A stretch of 47,267 nt of DNA from Nitrospirota bacterium (GCA_021811105.1 JAJZPM010000027.1:1-47267), one strand, 5' to 3'; positions 9,408 to 18,075 are shown, counted from the first letter of the stretch. The notes: generated by a model not told the origin, from the sequence alone. Translations and numbers: made by a program.

Positions 9408-9436
9408 CGCTATCAAAAGTTCTATTGTTCTGTCAA
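9408..9436 (-). promoter_or_regulatory. Candidate promoter of the four-gene envelope operon
   Basis: A perfect -35 TTGACA (9431-9436, minus strand) is followed after 17 nt by ATAGCG, a poor -10. The site is about 130 nt ahead of the propeller gene. Confidence 0.35.
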
Positions 9437-9503
9437 GAGAAATTTTGTGGGGTAAGTATCCCTTCAGTTACGGGTATAAAGTCAGTGCTTGAATAAGGAG
9501 TGG

Positions 9504-9690
9504 GTGAATGCGGCAGGGCGCCTGTTCTTTACGGCGCGTTTGAGGGAAAGAGAAGCGGAAACGGCTCGATCTATTTTTTGTTTCTTGAGAGAGTGTAGGA
9601 CTGTCATCAAAACGCTTCTGGTATAAGCGCCTGAGTCGGACAGAGAGCCGAAGCCAACCTTCCACTTTCGAAGAGCATGTCGTACGGTAG
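9504..9690 (+). pseudogene. Possible remnant of a REP-associated (RAYT/Y1-type) transposase
   Basis: In the 9278-9713 gap, one plus-strand frame reads AAGRLFFTARLREREAE then a segment ending FLRECRTV before a stop, resembling the N-terminal GGTYFFTVNLRDR...LLRE of REP-associated transposases. A second frame reads KRFWYKRLSRTES then TFEEHVVR, resembling their WQRRFWEHxIRDExDFxxHV segment. The catalytic HxH and Tyr regions are missing and the frame shifts, so if real it is dead and deleted. The likeness is by eye and weak. The rest of the gap shows only the promoter candidate. Confidence 0.35.
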
Positions 9691-9713
9691 ACTTTAGTGT
9701 CGCGCAATTGTGG

Positions 9714-11837
9714 CTACACCCTCACCTTCCATCCCGTCCCGTCTTTCCTGTCCTCAAGCAGGATCCCCTTTTCTTCCAGTTCCTTCCGTATCCGGTCAGC
9801 CTCAGCCCAGTCTTTTCTCTCACGCGCAGCCTTGCGTTCGCCGATACGGGCGAGTATGTCGTCTTCTGTAAGCCCGATCTCCTTGACCGCCATCAGTGCC
9901 CTGTACCACTCTTCAGGCGTCCGGTGAAAGAGATTTAGCACATTTCCGGTCTCCCTGAGCATTTCGTCAGCCTTCTTTATCAACTCCACCGCCTTCTTAC
10001 CCGAAGGCCTGCCATCCATATATTTGTTCAGCATGCGCACCAGTTCATAGATGATCCCTATCGCAAGGGCGGTATTAAAATCATCGTCCATCGCTTCCTT
10101 GAATCTATCGAGGAACTTCGCGAGCATTTCATCCAGCGCCTTCTCATCGGGACCCGCCTTTTCCTTCTCGCTCTCCTGTGAAAGAAAATCACGTATCCGA
10201 AGGAGGGTAGTGTAATACCTGTCGATCGAGACCTCCGCCTCCCGCAGCTGTTCATCCGAAAACTCGATCGGACTCCTGTAGTGGGTCGAGAGGAGAAAAA
10301 AACGCACAGCCTCGGCGTCGAACTTGTTCAAAATCTCCTGTATCGTGAAGAAATTGCCGAGGGACTTGGACATCTTCTCCTTGTCGACGGTGATAAACCC
10401 GTTGTGGACCCAGTATTTCACGAAGGGTTTTCCGGTATATGCCTCGGACTGGGCGATCTCGTTTTCGTGGTGCGGGAAGATGAGGTCAGCGCCTCCGCCG
10501 TGGATATCGAAGGTCTCGCCCAGATGTTTTATAGACATGGCAGTGCACTCTATGTGCCAGCCCGGCCTTCCCGGTCCCCAGGGGCTGTCCCATGAGGGCT
10601 CTCCCTCCTTCGACGCCTTCCAGAGGGCGAAGTCCATCGGGTTTCTCTTCCTTTCGTCCACCTCGACGCGCGCGCCCGCCACCATGTCTTCAAGGTCGCG
10701 TTTGGATAGCTTGCCGTACCCGGGAAACTTCCCGACCTCGAAATAAACGCTCCGGTCGACTTCATAGGCATAGCCTTTGTCCACGAGACCCTTCACGATC
10801 CCGATGATCTCCGAGATATGATCCGTCGCCTTCGGCTCCACGTCGGCCCTTCCGACACCGAGGCGGTCCATGTCCTGGTAATACTCGTCCGTATATTTTT
10901 TCGCGACCGCGTTCCAGGAAATACCTTCCTGCTTCGCCCGGTTGATGATCTTGTCGTCGATGTCGGTGAAATTCCGAATATATTTGAACAGATATCCCTT
11001 ATGGATCATGTATCGCCGCATTACGTCGAAGACCACCGCGCTTCTGGCATGCCCGATATGACAGTGGTCGTAGACCGTAACGCCGCAGGCGTACATGCCG
11101 ACCTTCCCCTCCGCAACCGGAATAAATTCTTCCTTTTTGCCGGTAAGGGTATTGTAGATCCTCATCCGTCCTCCTCTTTCTCTTGTCCTTTCGACCGCAT
11201 CGAGACGCTTCGTCAGCTCATCGATCCTCGACTCCAGTTCCTTCTGCTTCTCGACAACCGGATCAGGGAAGTAGTCCATCACCTCGACCATCCCGTCTTC
11301 GGTCGTCATCCTGAGGATCTTCTTCCTCGTGATTCTCCCCGGAACACCGACGCAGATCGAGTTGTCAGGGACCGGTTTTAGGATGACCGAATTGGCACCT
11401 ATAATAACATTATTCCCTATCGTTATCGCGCCGAGTATCTTGGCGCCGGAGCCGACGACCACATTGTTCTTCAGCGTCGGATGGCGTTTCCCCTTCTCCT
11501 TGCCGGTACCGCCGAGGGTGACCCCCTGGTAGAGAAGACAGTTCTCGCCGACCTCGGCCGTCTCGCCGATCACCACGCCCATGCCGTGGTCGATCACCAA
11601 TCCCGGGGCTATCTTCGCGGCGGGGTGGATTTCGATGCCCGTCAGAAAACGCGCAAAGTGCGAGAGAAGCCGCGGAAGGACAGGGATACCGAAGTCCCAG
11701 AGCCTGTGGTTGATCCTGTGCCAGAATATTGCGTGAAAGCCGGGATAGGCGAGGACCACCTCGAGTCCGTTTCTTGCCGCCGGGTCTCTTTCGAATACAG
11801 CCCTGTAATCGCACCTTATGTCGGCCCAAAATCCCAT
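9714..11837 (-). CDS. cysE-cysS: Serine O-acetyltransferase / cysteinyl-tRNA synthetase in one reading frame
   Basis: 707 codons without a stop. Residues 1-180 are a short-form (EpsC-like) serine acetyltransferase with left-handed beta-helix hexapeptides and the catalytic DHGMGVVIGET; it makes O-acetylserine for cysteine synthesis. Residues about 195-224 are a charged coiled coil, where a separate CysE would end. From Met225 (MRIYNTLTGKKEEF) a complete class I CysRS follows: zinc Cys in MYACGVTVYD, HIGH variant CHIGHA, zinc segment [18 protein letters not shown], and a C-terminal helical domain. Met225 (11165) is preceded by AGAGGAGGACGG, a very strong Shine-Dalgarno, so free CysRS is probably also, or mainly, made. 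The pair normally sits as adjacent genes, so this is a lost stop, a real bifunctional fusion, or both. Confidence 0.9.
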   Translation of the reverse strand: MGFWADIRCDYRAVFERDPAARNGLEVVLAYPGFHAIFWHRINHRLWDFGIPVLPRLLSHFARFLTGIEIHPAAKIAPGLVIDHGMGVVIGETAEVGENCLLYQGVTLGGTGKEKGKRHPTLKNNVVVGSGAKILGAITIGNNVIIGANSVILKPVPDNSICVGVPGRITRKKILRMTTEDGMVEVMDYFPDPVVEKQKELESRIDELTKRLDAVERTRERGGRMRIYNTLTGKKEEFIPVAEGKVGMYACGVTVYDHCHIGHARSAVVFDVMRRYMIHKGYLFKYIRNFTDIDDKIINRAKQEGISWNAVAKKYTDEYYQDMDRLGVGRADVEPKATDHISEIIGIVKGLVDKGYAYEVDRSVYFEVGKFPGYGKLSKRDLEDMVAGARVEVDERKRNPMDFALWKASKEGEPSWDSPWGPGRPGWHIECTAMSIKHLGETFDIHGGGADLIFPHHENEIAQSEAYTGKPFVKYWVHNGFITVDKEKMSKSLGNFFTIQEILNKFDAEAVRFFLLSTHYRSPIEFSDEQLREAEVSIDRYYTTLLRIRDFLSQESEKEKAGPDEKALDEMLAKFLDRFKEAMDDDFNTALAIGIIYELVRMLNKYMDGRPSGKKAVELIKKADEMLRETGNVLNLFHRTPEEWYRALMAVKEIGLTEDDILARIGERKAARERKDWAEADRIRKELEEKGILLEDRKDGTGWKVRV
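11163..11177 (-). promoter_or_regulatory. Internal Shine-Dalgarno and ATG for CysRS
   Basis: AGAGGAGGACGG directly followed by ATG (11163-11165) inside the fused frame. The same bases encode RGGR in the fusion protein, yet keep ideal ribosome-binding spacing. Confidence 0.75.
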
Positions 11838-11943
11838 ATAATTATGGGTATTATACTATAAAAAGAACGGTCGGGCCCGGCAGACTGGAGTGAGCGCGAC
11901 TATAACTTGTCCTTTGCGGGGCGCTTTGCGTTATAGTAAGATC

Positions 11944-12351
11944 GTGGACAACCCTTATGACAGAGACACCGGCCTCAGGCCGATGATCGCCGACTACATG
12001 GAAAATGGCTTCCTCGAAAACATCATCGACATGTTCAGGTACGACAGCAGCCTTTACGGACTCGTCGGAGAACTGATACAAGATGAGCGGGTAAGGGTGC
12101 GGATCGGCGTCACCGCTATGATGGAGGAACTCAGGACCCTTGATAGCCGCAACCTTAGTGCCTCTGTGCCGGTCTTGCTCCCCCTTCTCGACCATCACAA
12201 GCCGGTAGTGCGCGGCGACGTGACGAACATCCTCGGCTTGATCGGCGACAGGAGCCTGTTGCCTGTCCTCGAAAAGATGCTCGGCGATGAGGACTCCAAT
12301 GTGCGGATCATCGCCGGGGAGGCGATCGGCGAGATCATGGAGCGCCGTTAA
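11944..12351 (+). CDS. Small HEAT-repeat protein
   Basis: About 135 residues, almost all helical. The second half has HEAT-like pairs: ELIQDERVRVRIGVTAMMEE, LLPLLDHHKPVVRGDVTNIL and LEKMLGDEDSNVRIIAGEAI, with the conserved D-x-x-VR pattern. Such short HEAT proteins are usually protein-binding adaptors; the partner is not evident. I start at the GTG at 11944 (VDNPYDRDTG); a GTG at 11890 in frame is possible. It points against the main strand, and its 3' end overlaps the DUF2784 gene by 17 nt. Confidence 0.7.
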   Translation: MDNPYDRDTGLRPMIADYMENGFLENIIDMFRYDSSLYGLVGELIQDERVRVRIGVTAMMEELRTLDSRNLSASVPVLLPLLDHHKPVVRGDVTNILGLIGDRSLLPVLEKMLGDEDSNVRIIAGEAIGEIMERR

Positions 12352-12727
12352 TATCTTTCCTTCTCCTGCCTTTCTTCCCCCTTGTGAAATAAAGCCATCC
12401 GTTGAAAAGACACAACAGGATCGTCAAAAATAATATGATCCCTCCGGGGACCTGCACGTAAATGATTTTTTCGAGGTAATGGATGATGAAGGACCCTCCG
12501 TATGCTGCCCCGGCAGACTGCCTCGACCTCAGCCAGACCTCCAGATCGGTCAAGGGACAGTACCATCCGGTTACCTGTATCACCGCGGCAAAAATGAGAC
12601 CGGCAACGTGGGCTGTCTTCACCATGCGGATTTTAATGCCGATGAGACCTCCAAAGATGAGAAAGAGTATCCAGAGGAAATGGACAAGGACAACGATATC
12701 GGCCAAGATCCCATAAAGCATACTCAT
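12335..12727 (-). CDS. DUF2784-family membrane protein
   Basis: About 130 residues with four hydrophobic helices: GILADIVVLVHFLWILFLIF, a second around VAGLIFAAVIQVTGWYCPLT, and others near 80-120. The order VHFLWILF, then GWYCPLTDLE, then YLEKIIY, matches what I know of DUF2784, an uncharacterised family of small inner-membrane proteins. The start is unsure: ATG at 12727 (MSMLYGIL) lacks a clear ribosome site, and an in-frame GTG lies at 12787. Divergent from the SDR gene and convergent with the HEAT gene. Confidence 0.7.
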   Translation of the reverse strand: MSMLYGILADIVVLVHFLWILFLIFGGLIGIKIRMVKTAHVAGLIFAAVIQVTGWYCPLTDLEVWLRSRQSAGAAYGGSFIIHYLEKIIYVQVPGGIILFLTILLCLFNGWLYFTRGKKGRRRKDINGAP

Positions 12728-12825
12728 AGTGTACGACATATCCGCGGGGCCTACACCGATTCCCAGCGTCGCCTTTTGCTGATACACTGTGAATATTACC
12801 GGTGTGATGACAGGAGGTCTGCAAA

Positions 12826-13584
12826 ATGGATCTCAAGGGAAAAGTCGCAGTAATCACAGGGGGAGCTCAAGGGATAGGCAAATCCATCGCCAGGAGGCTT
12901 CTCAAGGAAGGGATGAAGGTGGCGATAGCCGATAGCAACGAAGAAGCATTGCGGGAGGTCGTCGAGGAGTTCGGGTGCCCTGCGGAGGTGATCTGCCTCC
13001 GCACGGACGTATCGAACGAGGAGGACGTCAGGAGGGCTGCGCGGGAGACGAGGAGAAATTTCGAGCGCATCCATCTTCTGGTAAACAACGCCGGCGTCTT
13101 CGTCCGTAGGCCGGTCGCCGAGTTATCTCTCGACGAATGGAACAGGGTCATAGGAGTTAATCTCACAGGCCCCTTCCTCTGCGCGAAACATTTTGCGACC
13201 TACCTGAGGGAGTCCGGCGGCTCGATCATCAATATCGCCTCGACGAGGGCCTTCATGTCTGAACGCGACACGGAGGCGTACTCGGCCTCGAAGGGCGGCA
13301 TCTTTGCCCTGTCGCACGCCCTCGCCGTGAGTCTGGGGCCGTCTGTGAGGGTAAATTGCATCAGCCCCGGATGGATCGATACGTCGGAATGGAAAACGAA
13401 AAGCGAACGGCATGAATCGAAACTCACCGAAGCAGACCATAAACAGCACCCTGCAGGCCGGGTCGGAAGGCCTGAAGACATCGCATCACTCGTCGCCCAC
13501 CTCGCCTCGGATGAGGCGTCATTCATTACAGGTGCAAATTTCATCGTCGACGGAGGAATGACGAGAAAGATGATTTACGTCTGA
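12826..13584 (+). CDS. Short-chain dehydrogenase/reductase (glucose-1-dehydrogenase or FabG-like)
   Basis: 252 residues, classical SDR length. TGGAQGIG (11-18) is the dinucleotide-binding loop; D34 in AIAD after strand two suggests NAD(H) preference. NNAG is at 87-90, catalytic Ser139, Tyr152 and Lys156 (YSASK) are present, and the C-terminus ends in the usual FIVDGGM. The substrate cannot be read from the sequence. The start has ACAGGAGG at good spacing. It stands alone on the plus strand within a minus-strand region, flanked by unrelated genes. Confidence 0.88.
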   Translation: MDLKGKVAVITGGAQGIGKSIARRLLKEGMKVAIADSNEEALREVVEEFGCPAEVICLRTDVSNEEDVRRAARETRRNFERIHLLVNNAGVFVRRPVAELSLDEWNRVIGVNLTGPFLCAKHFATYLRESGGSIINIASTRAFMSERDTEAYSASKGGIFALSHALAVSLGPSVRVNCISPGWIDTSEWKTKSERHESKLTEADHKQHPAGRVGRPEDIASLVAHLASDEASFITGANFIVDGGMTRKMIYV

Positions 13585-13704
13585 AATACTGTTCTACCTT
13601 ATCGTTGCATACCGACAGGCACAGAGTCAGAAAAAACTTTATAATGGCGACAGGACGATGACTTGTCGCACCGACAGGCCATGGAGCCTGGCTGCAATGC
13701 TTCA

Positions 13705-14157
13705 TTAGCGGTCATACAACAGATATTTACACGATTCTTCGGATAAAAGTGCCACACTCGAGCCGGGCGTTATATGCACCCATGAAGCCTGTCCCGTTTT
13801 GAGGTAATCGAGATCAGTCCCCTTTATTGCTTTCTCCGAAGAATTATATGTCGAGGCGCTTATGATCCTGAATGAATTTGTATAGCATTTAACCTCGTAG
13901 GTATACAGCGTGTAGCTGATTGTCTCGGAGACATCTATAAAGGGAAATGCTTCCCTGACGTCTTTAACTCCCTGAGATGAGTAATCATTTTTTACCAACA
14001 CTCTCACTACATTTTCTGAAAGCTGTTTAATACCATATTTGTCATAATAAACAGTCCCTAAATTACTTCTCCCCAAGTAATTCCAGTTAGCTCCTTCCGC
14101 GCTGCCACAGATAACAAATAGCATACCTAAGAGCAGCGTTAAAAATATCTTATTCAT
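13705..14157 (-). CDS. Exported surface-adhesin-E-like small protein
   Basis: 150 residues. A signal peptide (MNKIFLTLLLGMLFVICGS, cleavage near AEGA) is followed by NWNYLGRSNLGTVYYDKYGI and a strand-rich body with RVLVKNDYSSQGV and YEVKCYTNSFRI, then PGSSVALLSEESCKYL. This pattern occurs in the surface-adhesin protein E-like family of periplasmic or surface proteins; its role outside pathogens is unknown. I chose the ATG at 14157, with GAGGA ahead, because the signal peptide begins there; the longer frame upstream runs through a hairpin. Confidence 0.7.
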   Translation of the reverse strand: MNKIFLTLLLGMLFVICGSAEGANWNYLGRSNLGTVYYDKYGIKQLSENVVRVLVKNDYSSQGVKDVREAFPFIDVSETISYTLYTYEVKCYTNSFRIISASTYNSSEKAIKGTDLDYLKTGQASWVHITPGSSVALLSEESCKYLLYDR

Positions 14158-14247
14158 GAATCCAAAGTCCTCAGAGACCAACTCCCCGATGATGAATGTG
14201 ACGTATCTTGTTGCGGCCATTGCTGCCTCCCTCGTTAAATAATCCTT

Positions 14248-14298
14248 TTTGTTGCTTGAATAAGCACAACAAAGGAGGCGGATGTGGTGATCCGCCTC
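14248..14298 (-). terminator. Double hairpin downstream of the Spy-like gene
   Basis: A 9-bp perfect stem GAGGCGGAT/ATCCGCCTC (14275-14283, 14290-14298) is followed on the minus strand by CTTTGTTG. That runs into a second stem TTTGTTG/CAACAAA (14248-14254, 14267-14273). Position and order suit a terminator for the Spy-like gene, though the T-tract is weak. Confidence 0.45.
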
Positions 14299-14366
14299 TA
14301 CGTCATACAACATTAGGGTATCACTCATGAGAACGTTTTCACAACCGGCATTGCCGGACGGAAAGG

Positions 14367-14855
14367 CTACGGGTTACTCTGGGGCGTCGGGTTCAGCTTT
14401 GCCTGAAGTTTTGTGATACTCCGCTGCAATCGCTGGCCGGTTTTCGCGATCCTGCCTTTCACCACGGCTTGTTGATCGGTGGTCAAAACCGACATCACCT
14501 GGTTGAACATCCCGGCCCGCTGTACTGTCATCTGCTCCTGCGCTGCAGCCACGGTACGGTAAGCCGCCTGTACCGCATTTGCGTCAAAGGCGCCACTCGT
14601 TGTCACCGTCAACAGATTCTGCCGGGCCTGAAGGACCGCCACCTTTTCTGCCAGCAGGTCGTTGCTGTGGCTCTGCACGATCCCTTTGATCTCCTGTTTT
14701 TGCTGAGCGGACAGATCAAGCCCTTTCAGCAAGTGCCGCATCATGGAACCGCTGTCCCTTACGTGATACATGTGTGCCTCGGCAAGTATGCCGCTAAACA
14801 GCATCGCCAGGGTTATTGCGACAGATAACACCGAATACCGATTAAATCCTCTCAT
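14367..14855 (-). CDS. Periplasmic Spy/CpxP-like heavy-metal or stress chaperone
   Basis: About 162 residues. A signal peptide (RYSVLSVAITLAMLFSGILA, cleavage near AEAH) precedes an all-helical body: LLKGLDLSAQQKQEIKGIVQ resembles the LTxEQ motif of the Spy/CpxP/CnrX group, and a second such motif, VLTTDQQAVVKGRI, lies near the C-terminus. The family comprises ATP-independent periplasmic chaperones or metal sensors. The start has AGAGGAG eight bases ahead. No two-component or RND genes are next to it. Confidence 0.72.
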   Translation of the reverse strand: MRGFNRYSVLSVAITLAMLFSGILAEAHMYHVRDSGSMMRHLLKGLDLSAQQKQEIKGIVQSHSNDLLAEKVAVLQARQNLLTVTTSGAFDANAVQAAYRTVAAAQEQMTVQRAGMFNQVMSVLTTDQQAVVKGRIAKTGQRLQRSITKLQAKLNPTPQSNP

Positions 14856-15022
14856 CGCATTTTCTCCTCTCAAGTATGATTTGATGATTTAAGTGTAGAG
14901 AAATTTTCGTTAAATTTGGGGTAAGATTGCAGCAAGAATTGAAAAGTTGTGTAAATTTTCTTTAACACTCAGTTACAAAAAAAGAGACAATGCAGTGCCC
15001 AAAAAAATCTACTATTCCGTTT

Positions 15023-15766
15023 TTAACGTGCAGGCCCGGGGCTTCCTGCCCGGGTGGCGGCAGGCCTCTCCATCTCCGTATAGACCCTGACGATCACCAC
15101 TGATGCGTAGCCGCCGAAGAGACCCATGAGCGCAAGTCCGATCAGCTGCCCGAGCACCGGGATGACCCCGAGGACCATGTTGGCGATAGCAAAGACCGCC
15201 CCGACCGCGATCATGGCGATAAAGAATACCACTGAATCGTTCATATTCGCCCTGACCGTTGCATAACTCTTTTTCATCGCCTCGACCGCGCCGGCATTGT
15301 CCACAATGACCGAGACGAACGTAAACATGAGAAAAAAGGAAGCGACGAGACCAGGGACGAAGAGGAGCATGAATCCGATGAATACGATTACCCCGACAAG
15401 TAACGATGCGACGAAAAGCTGTCCCAGGCGGCTGACGACAATCGAAAAGCCGCTGGTGAGAGACGTGGTCCCGGTTTCAAGGGCCTCTTTCGCCATTCCG
15501 ACCGTCATCCCGTGGGCCACAAGGCCGAGTATCATCCCGACGAACCCCACGACGAACAACCCACCTGCCATAGCCCCCAGGAGAGACATGAACGCACCGG
15601 GTGACTGCATGCCGCTTCCCATAAGACCTGTAGAAACGGCGCCTGCGCCGACAATAATCAGCGCCAGCACCGCCATCACAACGGCAACGGCGGCAGTCGG
15701 AAGAAAAATGATGTAATTCTTTTTCGATACCTCGATGCACTCCTTAAAAATTGCGACGATATCCAT
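15023..15766 (-). CDS. Glycine/alanine-rich six-helix membrane protein (GDPD-membrane-domain/DUF7847-like)
   Basis: 247 residues with about six membrane helices. The opening DIVAIFKECIEVSKKNYIIF and the loop DNAGAVEAMKKSYATVRANM are typical of the uncharacterised membrane family related to the membrane part of glycerophosphodiester phosphodiesterases and to DUF975-like proteins. No catalytic site is visible. The start has GAGGAGGGATGC upstream. It follows ispF on the same strand after about 80 nt, so it may share that transcript. Confidence 0.65.
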   Translation of the reverse strand: MDIVAIFKECIEVSKKNYIIFLPTAAVAVVMAVLALIIVGAGAVSTGLMGSGMQSPGAFMSLLGAMAGGLFVVGFVGMILGLVAHGMTVGMAKEALETGTTSLTSGFSIVVSRLGQLFVASLLVGVIVFIGFMLLFVPGLVASFFLMFTFVSVIVDNAGAVEAMKKSYATVRANMNDSVVFFIAMIAVGAVFAIANMVLGVIPVLGQLIGLALMGLFGGYASVVIVRVYTEMERPAATRAGSPGPAR

Positions 15767-15844
15767 GCATCCCTCCTCGCATACCTGTTATTTCAAGACG
15801 TGATTTGTGTCAGCCCGCTACACATTACGGGGCATAATATCTTT

Positions 15845-16315
15845 CTAAATCTTGCCCAACAAACAAACGGCATACGCTGCGATCCCTTCGCCGCGGCCTA
15901 TAAAACCCATCCCCTCGTTCGTCTTTGCCTTGATATTGACGACACCCGGATGAATTCCCGTCCGGGCGAGCGAATCTTTCATCTGCTGGACATAGGGTGA
16001 CATCCGGGGCTGTTCCGCTATGATCGTCGTGTCGATCCATACAACCTTGAATCCGTTCATCCGCGCCAGTTCGATTATGTACTTGAGCAGCTCGATGCTC
16101 ACCGCGTCCTTCCACTTCGGGTCTGTATCGGGGAAGTGGGTGCCGATGTCGCCTATGCCGAGCGCGCCGATGATCGCATCGGAGATCGCGTGGCAGAGCA
16201 CGTCGGCATCGGAATGTCCTCCCAAGCCCTTCCGGAAGGGGATCTCGACCCCGCCGATGATGAGCTTTCTGCCGTCGACCAGCCTGTGAGAGTCGTATCC
16301 AAATCCGACCCTCAC
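15845..16315 (-). CDS. ispF: 2-C-methyl-D-erythritol 2,4-cyclodiphosphate synthase
   Basis: 156 residues, full length. It converts CDP-methylerythritol 2-phosphate to the cyclic diphosphate in the MEP isoprenoid pathway. Asp8, His10 (GYDSHRL) and His42 bind zinc; GGHSDADVL and the C-terminal KAKTNEGMGFIGRGEG are family signatures. It starts with GTG, overlapping the ispD stop as GTGA, so the two are translationally coupled. Confidence 0.97.
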   Translation of the reverse strand: MRVGFGYDSHRLVDGRKLIIGGVEIPFRKGLGGHSDADVLCHAISDAIIGALGIGDIGTHFPDTDPKWKDAVSIELLKYIIELARMNGFKVVWIDTTIIAEQPRMSPYVQQMKDSLARTGIHPGVVNIKAKTNEGMGFIGRGEGIAAYAVCLLGKI

Positions 16316-17010
16316 GATATTTTTTCTCTCATCGCGAGAAACATCTCGGCCACCTTCAGGTCTTCCGGAGTCGTGATTTTGACATTCGTGTAAGAGCCCG
16401 TCACCATCCTGATCGTTCCCCCGTACCGCTCGACAAGGGAGGAATCGTCCGTAGCGTAAAAAGACTCTTTCGCCGCCTTCTCGTAAGCGGAATAAAGCGT
16501 CTCATAGCGGAATACCTGCGGGGTTTGCACGGCCCACAGGGTGTCACGATTCAGCGTACGCTTGACCTCCCCGCCGGAAACCTCCTTGATCGTGTCTTTC
16601 ACCGGGACCCCCACCACAACGCCGTCGCAATCCTTGAGCTGCCGGATCGCCTGCGAGACTACCGGCGGCTCTATCAGCGGCCTGACGCCGTCGTGCACCA
16701 GCACGATACACTTCCTGTCGTCGATCAGTTTAAGTCCGTGGAAGACAGAGTCCTGTCTCTCCTTGCCGCCGGGCGCGATGCGCCTCGTCTTCCTGATGCC
16801 ATAGGATTCGAGAAGCTCAGCGCCCGCTTCCATGTCCCCGTCCTTCAGCACCGGTATGATCTCGGCGATCTCGGGCAGCGCATCGAGGACCTCGAGCGCC
16901 CAGATCAGAAGCGGCTTGCCGCAGAGCTTCACAAAGGGCTTGTTTGCGTCCTTTCCAAACCTCTTGCCGAGTCCCGCAGCAGGAAGGATAACCGTCACTT
17001 TCTCTTTCAA
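16312..17010 (-). CDS. ispD: 2-C-methyl-D-erythritol 4-phosphate cytidylyltransferase
   Basis: About 232 residues. It transfers CMP to methylerythritol 4-phosphate. The nucleotide-binding loop LPAAGLGKRFGKDANKPF opens the protein; the motifs VLVHDGVRP, VPVKDTIKEV, LWAVQTPQVF and TDDSSLVE, and the C-terminal VKITTPEDL, are all present. The start is uncertain: TTG at 17010 (LKEKVTVIL) fits family length, and a GTG at 17061 would add 17 residues. It follows the PIN-TRAM gene closely and overlaps ispF. Confidence 0.95.
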   Translation of the reverse strand: MKEKVTVILPAAGLGKRFGKDANKPFVKLCGKPLLIWALEVLDALPEIAEIIPVLKDGDMEAGAELLESYGIRKTRRIAPGGKERQDSVFHGLKLIDDRKCIVLVHDGVRPLIEPPVVSQAIRQLKDCDGVVVGVPVKDTIKEVSGGEVKRTLNRDTLWAVQTPQVFRYETLYSAYEKAAKESFYATDDSSLVERYGGTIRMVTGSYTNVKITTPEDLKVAEMFLAMREKIS

Positions 17011-17070
17011 TCCTGGACGCCCTTTCCGGCTCTCTTGTCCGCATCGCCGCAAACCGTGCACACCCCGGGG

Positions 17071-18075
17071 TTACCGCGCCGCCTTCGCCTCTTCCTTCTC
17101 ATACTCTTCTTTCGCCCTCGAAAAGATCATCCGTCCGGCAGTCGTCTGCAGGACGCTTGTCACCACCACCTCGATATTTTTGCTCATGAACCTTCTGCCG
17201 TTTTCGACCACGACCATCGTACCGTCGTCGAGGTACGCCACGCCCTGGTTGTATTCCTTCCCCTCCTTCAGCACAAATACCCGCATCGTCTCGCCCGGAA
17301 GGACGACGGGTTTCAGGGAATTGGCGAGCTCGTTGATATTGAGGACCGACACCCCCTGGAGCTGGGCGACCTTGTTAAGGTTGAAATCGTTCGTGATGAT
17401 CTTCGCGTTCATCATCTTGCCGAGCGCGACGAGCTTCGCATCCACCTCTTTTATCTTCGGGAAGTCTTCGTCGATGATCTGCACGGTGATGTTCGACATC
17501 TTCTGGATCTTGTGCAACACGTCGAGACCCCGTCTGCCGCGCGCCCGTTTGGTCGAGTCCTGCGAGTCAGCGATGTACTGGAGTTCCTGGAGGATGAACT
17601 GGGGGACGATAAACGTGCCTTCGAGAAAGCCCGCTTCGCAGACGTCGGAGATCCGGCCGTCGATGATCACGCTGGTATCGAGGATCTTGAGGTTCTCTTC
17701 ATATCCCTGCCCTCTCAAAAGTCTGAAAATCTCGGGCATGGTCATCCCCTTTCCCCTGCTGAGCCCTATCACAAGGCCGCCATAGCCGAAGATCGCCTTA
17801 AGGGCAAATGAGACGACCGTAGCATATTCGTGCACCAGCAACCGGAGGGGGACGAGAAAGAGTTCCGCAAAAAGCACACCCGCCGCAAGGCCTACAATCC
17901 CGCCTATGATCGTGCCGACATTCACCTTTTTGAGGATCCGGTCCGAAAAAACGGTGATCGCGCCGAAGATTACGCCTAAAATAATGCCATAATACTCCAG
18001 ACCGTACCTGGCACCGAAGAAATACCCGGAGACCGCGAACAGCAGAAGCACACCTGCCCTGAAGATCGAGATCAT
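17071..18075 (-). CDS. PIN/TRAM-domain membrane-anchored protein (YacL-like)
   Basis: 334 residues. Three or four membrane helices fill residues 1-110. A PIN-type nuclease domain follows with the acidic residues in KILDTSVIIDGR, the FILQELQYIADS segment and TNDFNLN. A TRAM-like beta domain with VFVLKEGKEYNQGVAYLDDG precedes a charged tail. YacL-type proteins are conserved next to ispD in Gram-positives and are thought to be membrane-linked nucleases; the substrate is not settled. The start has GGGGGGTGAG ahead, and a TATAAT-like element is at 18110-18115 on this strand. Confidence 0.88.
   Translation of the reverse strand: MISIFRAGVLLLFAVSGYFFGARYGLEYYGIILGVIFGAITVFSDRILKKVNVGTIIGGIVGLAAGVLFAELFLVPLRLLVHEYATVVSFALKAIFGYGGLVIGLSRGKGMTMPEIFRLLRGQGYEENLKILDTSVIIDGRISDVCEAGFLEGTFIVPQFILQELQYIADSQDSTKRARGRRGLDVLHKIQKMSNITVQIIDEDFPKIKEVDAKLVALGKMMNAKIITNDFNLNKVAQLQGVSVLNINELANSLKPVVLPGETMRVFVLKEGKEYNQGVAYLDDGTMVVVENGRRFMSKNIEVVVTSVLQTTAGRMIFSRAKEEYEKEEAKAAR

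Noticed and set aside
9468-9707. 79-codon minus-strand frame after cysS
   Set aside because: No ribosome site or family; it is antisense to the transposase-like scrap.
16525-17811. Long open frame opposite ispD and the PIN-TRAM gene (428 codons)
   Set aside because: Antisense shadow of well-recognised genes; its translation has no known fold and is rich in Arg, Pro and His.
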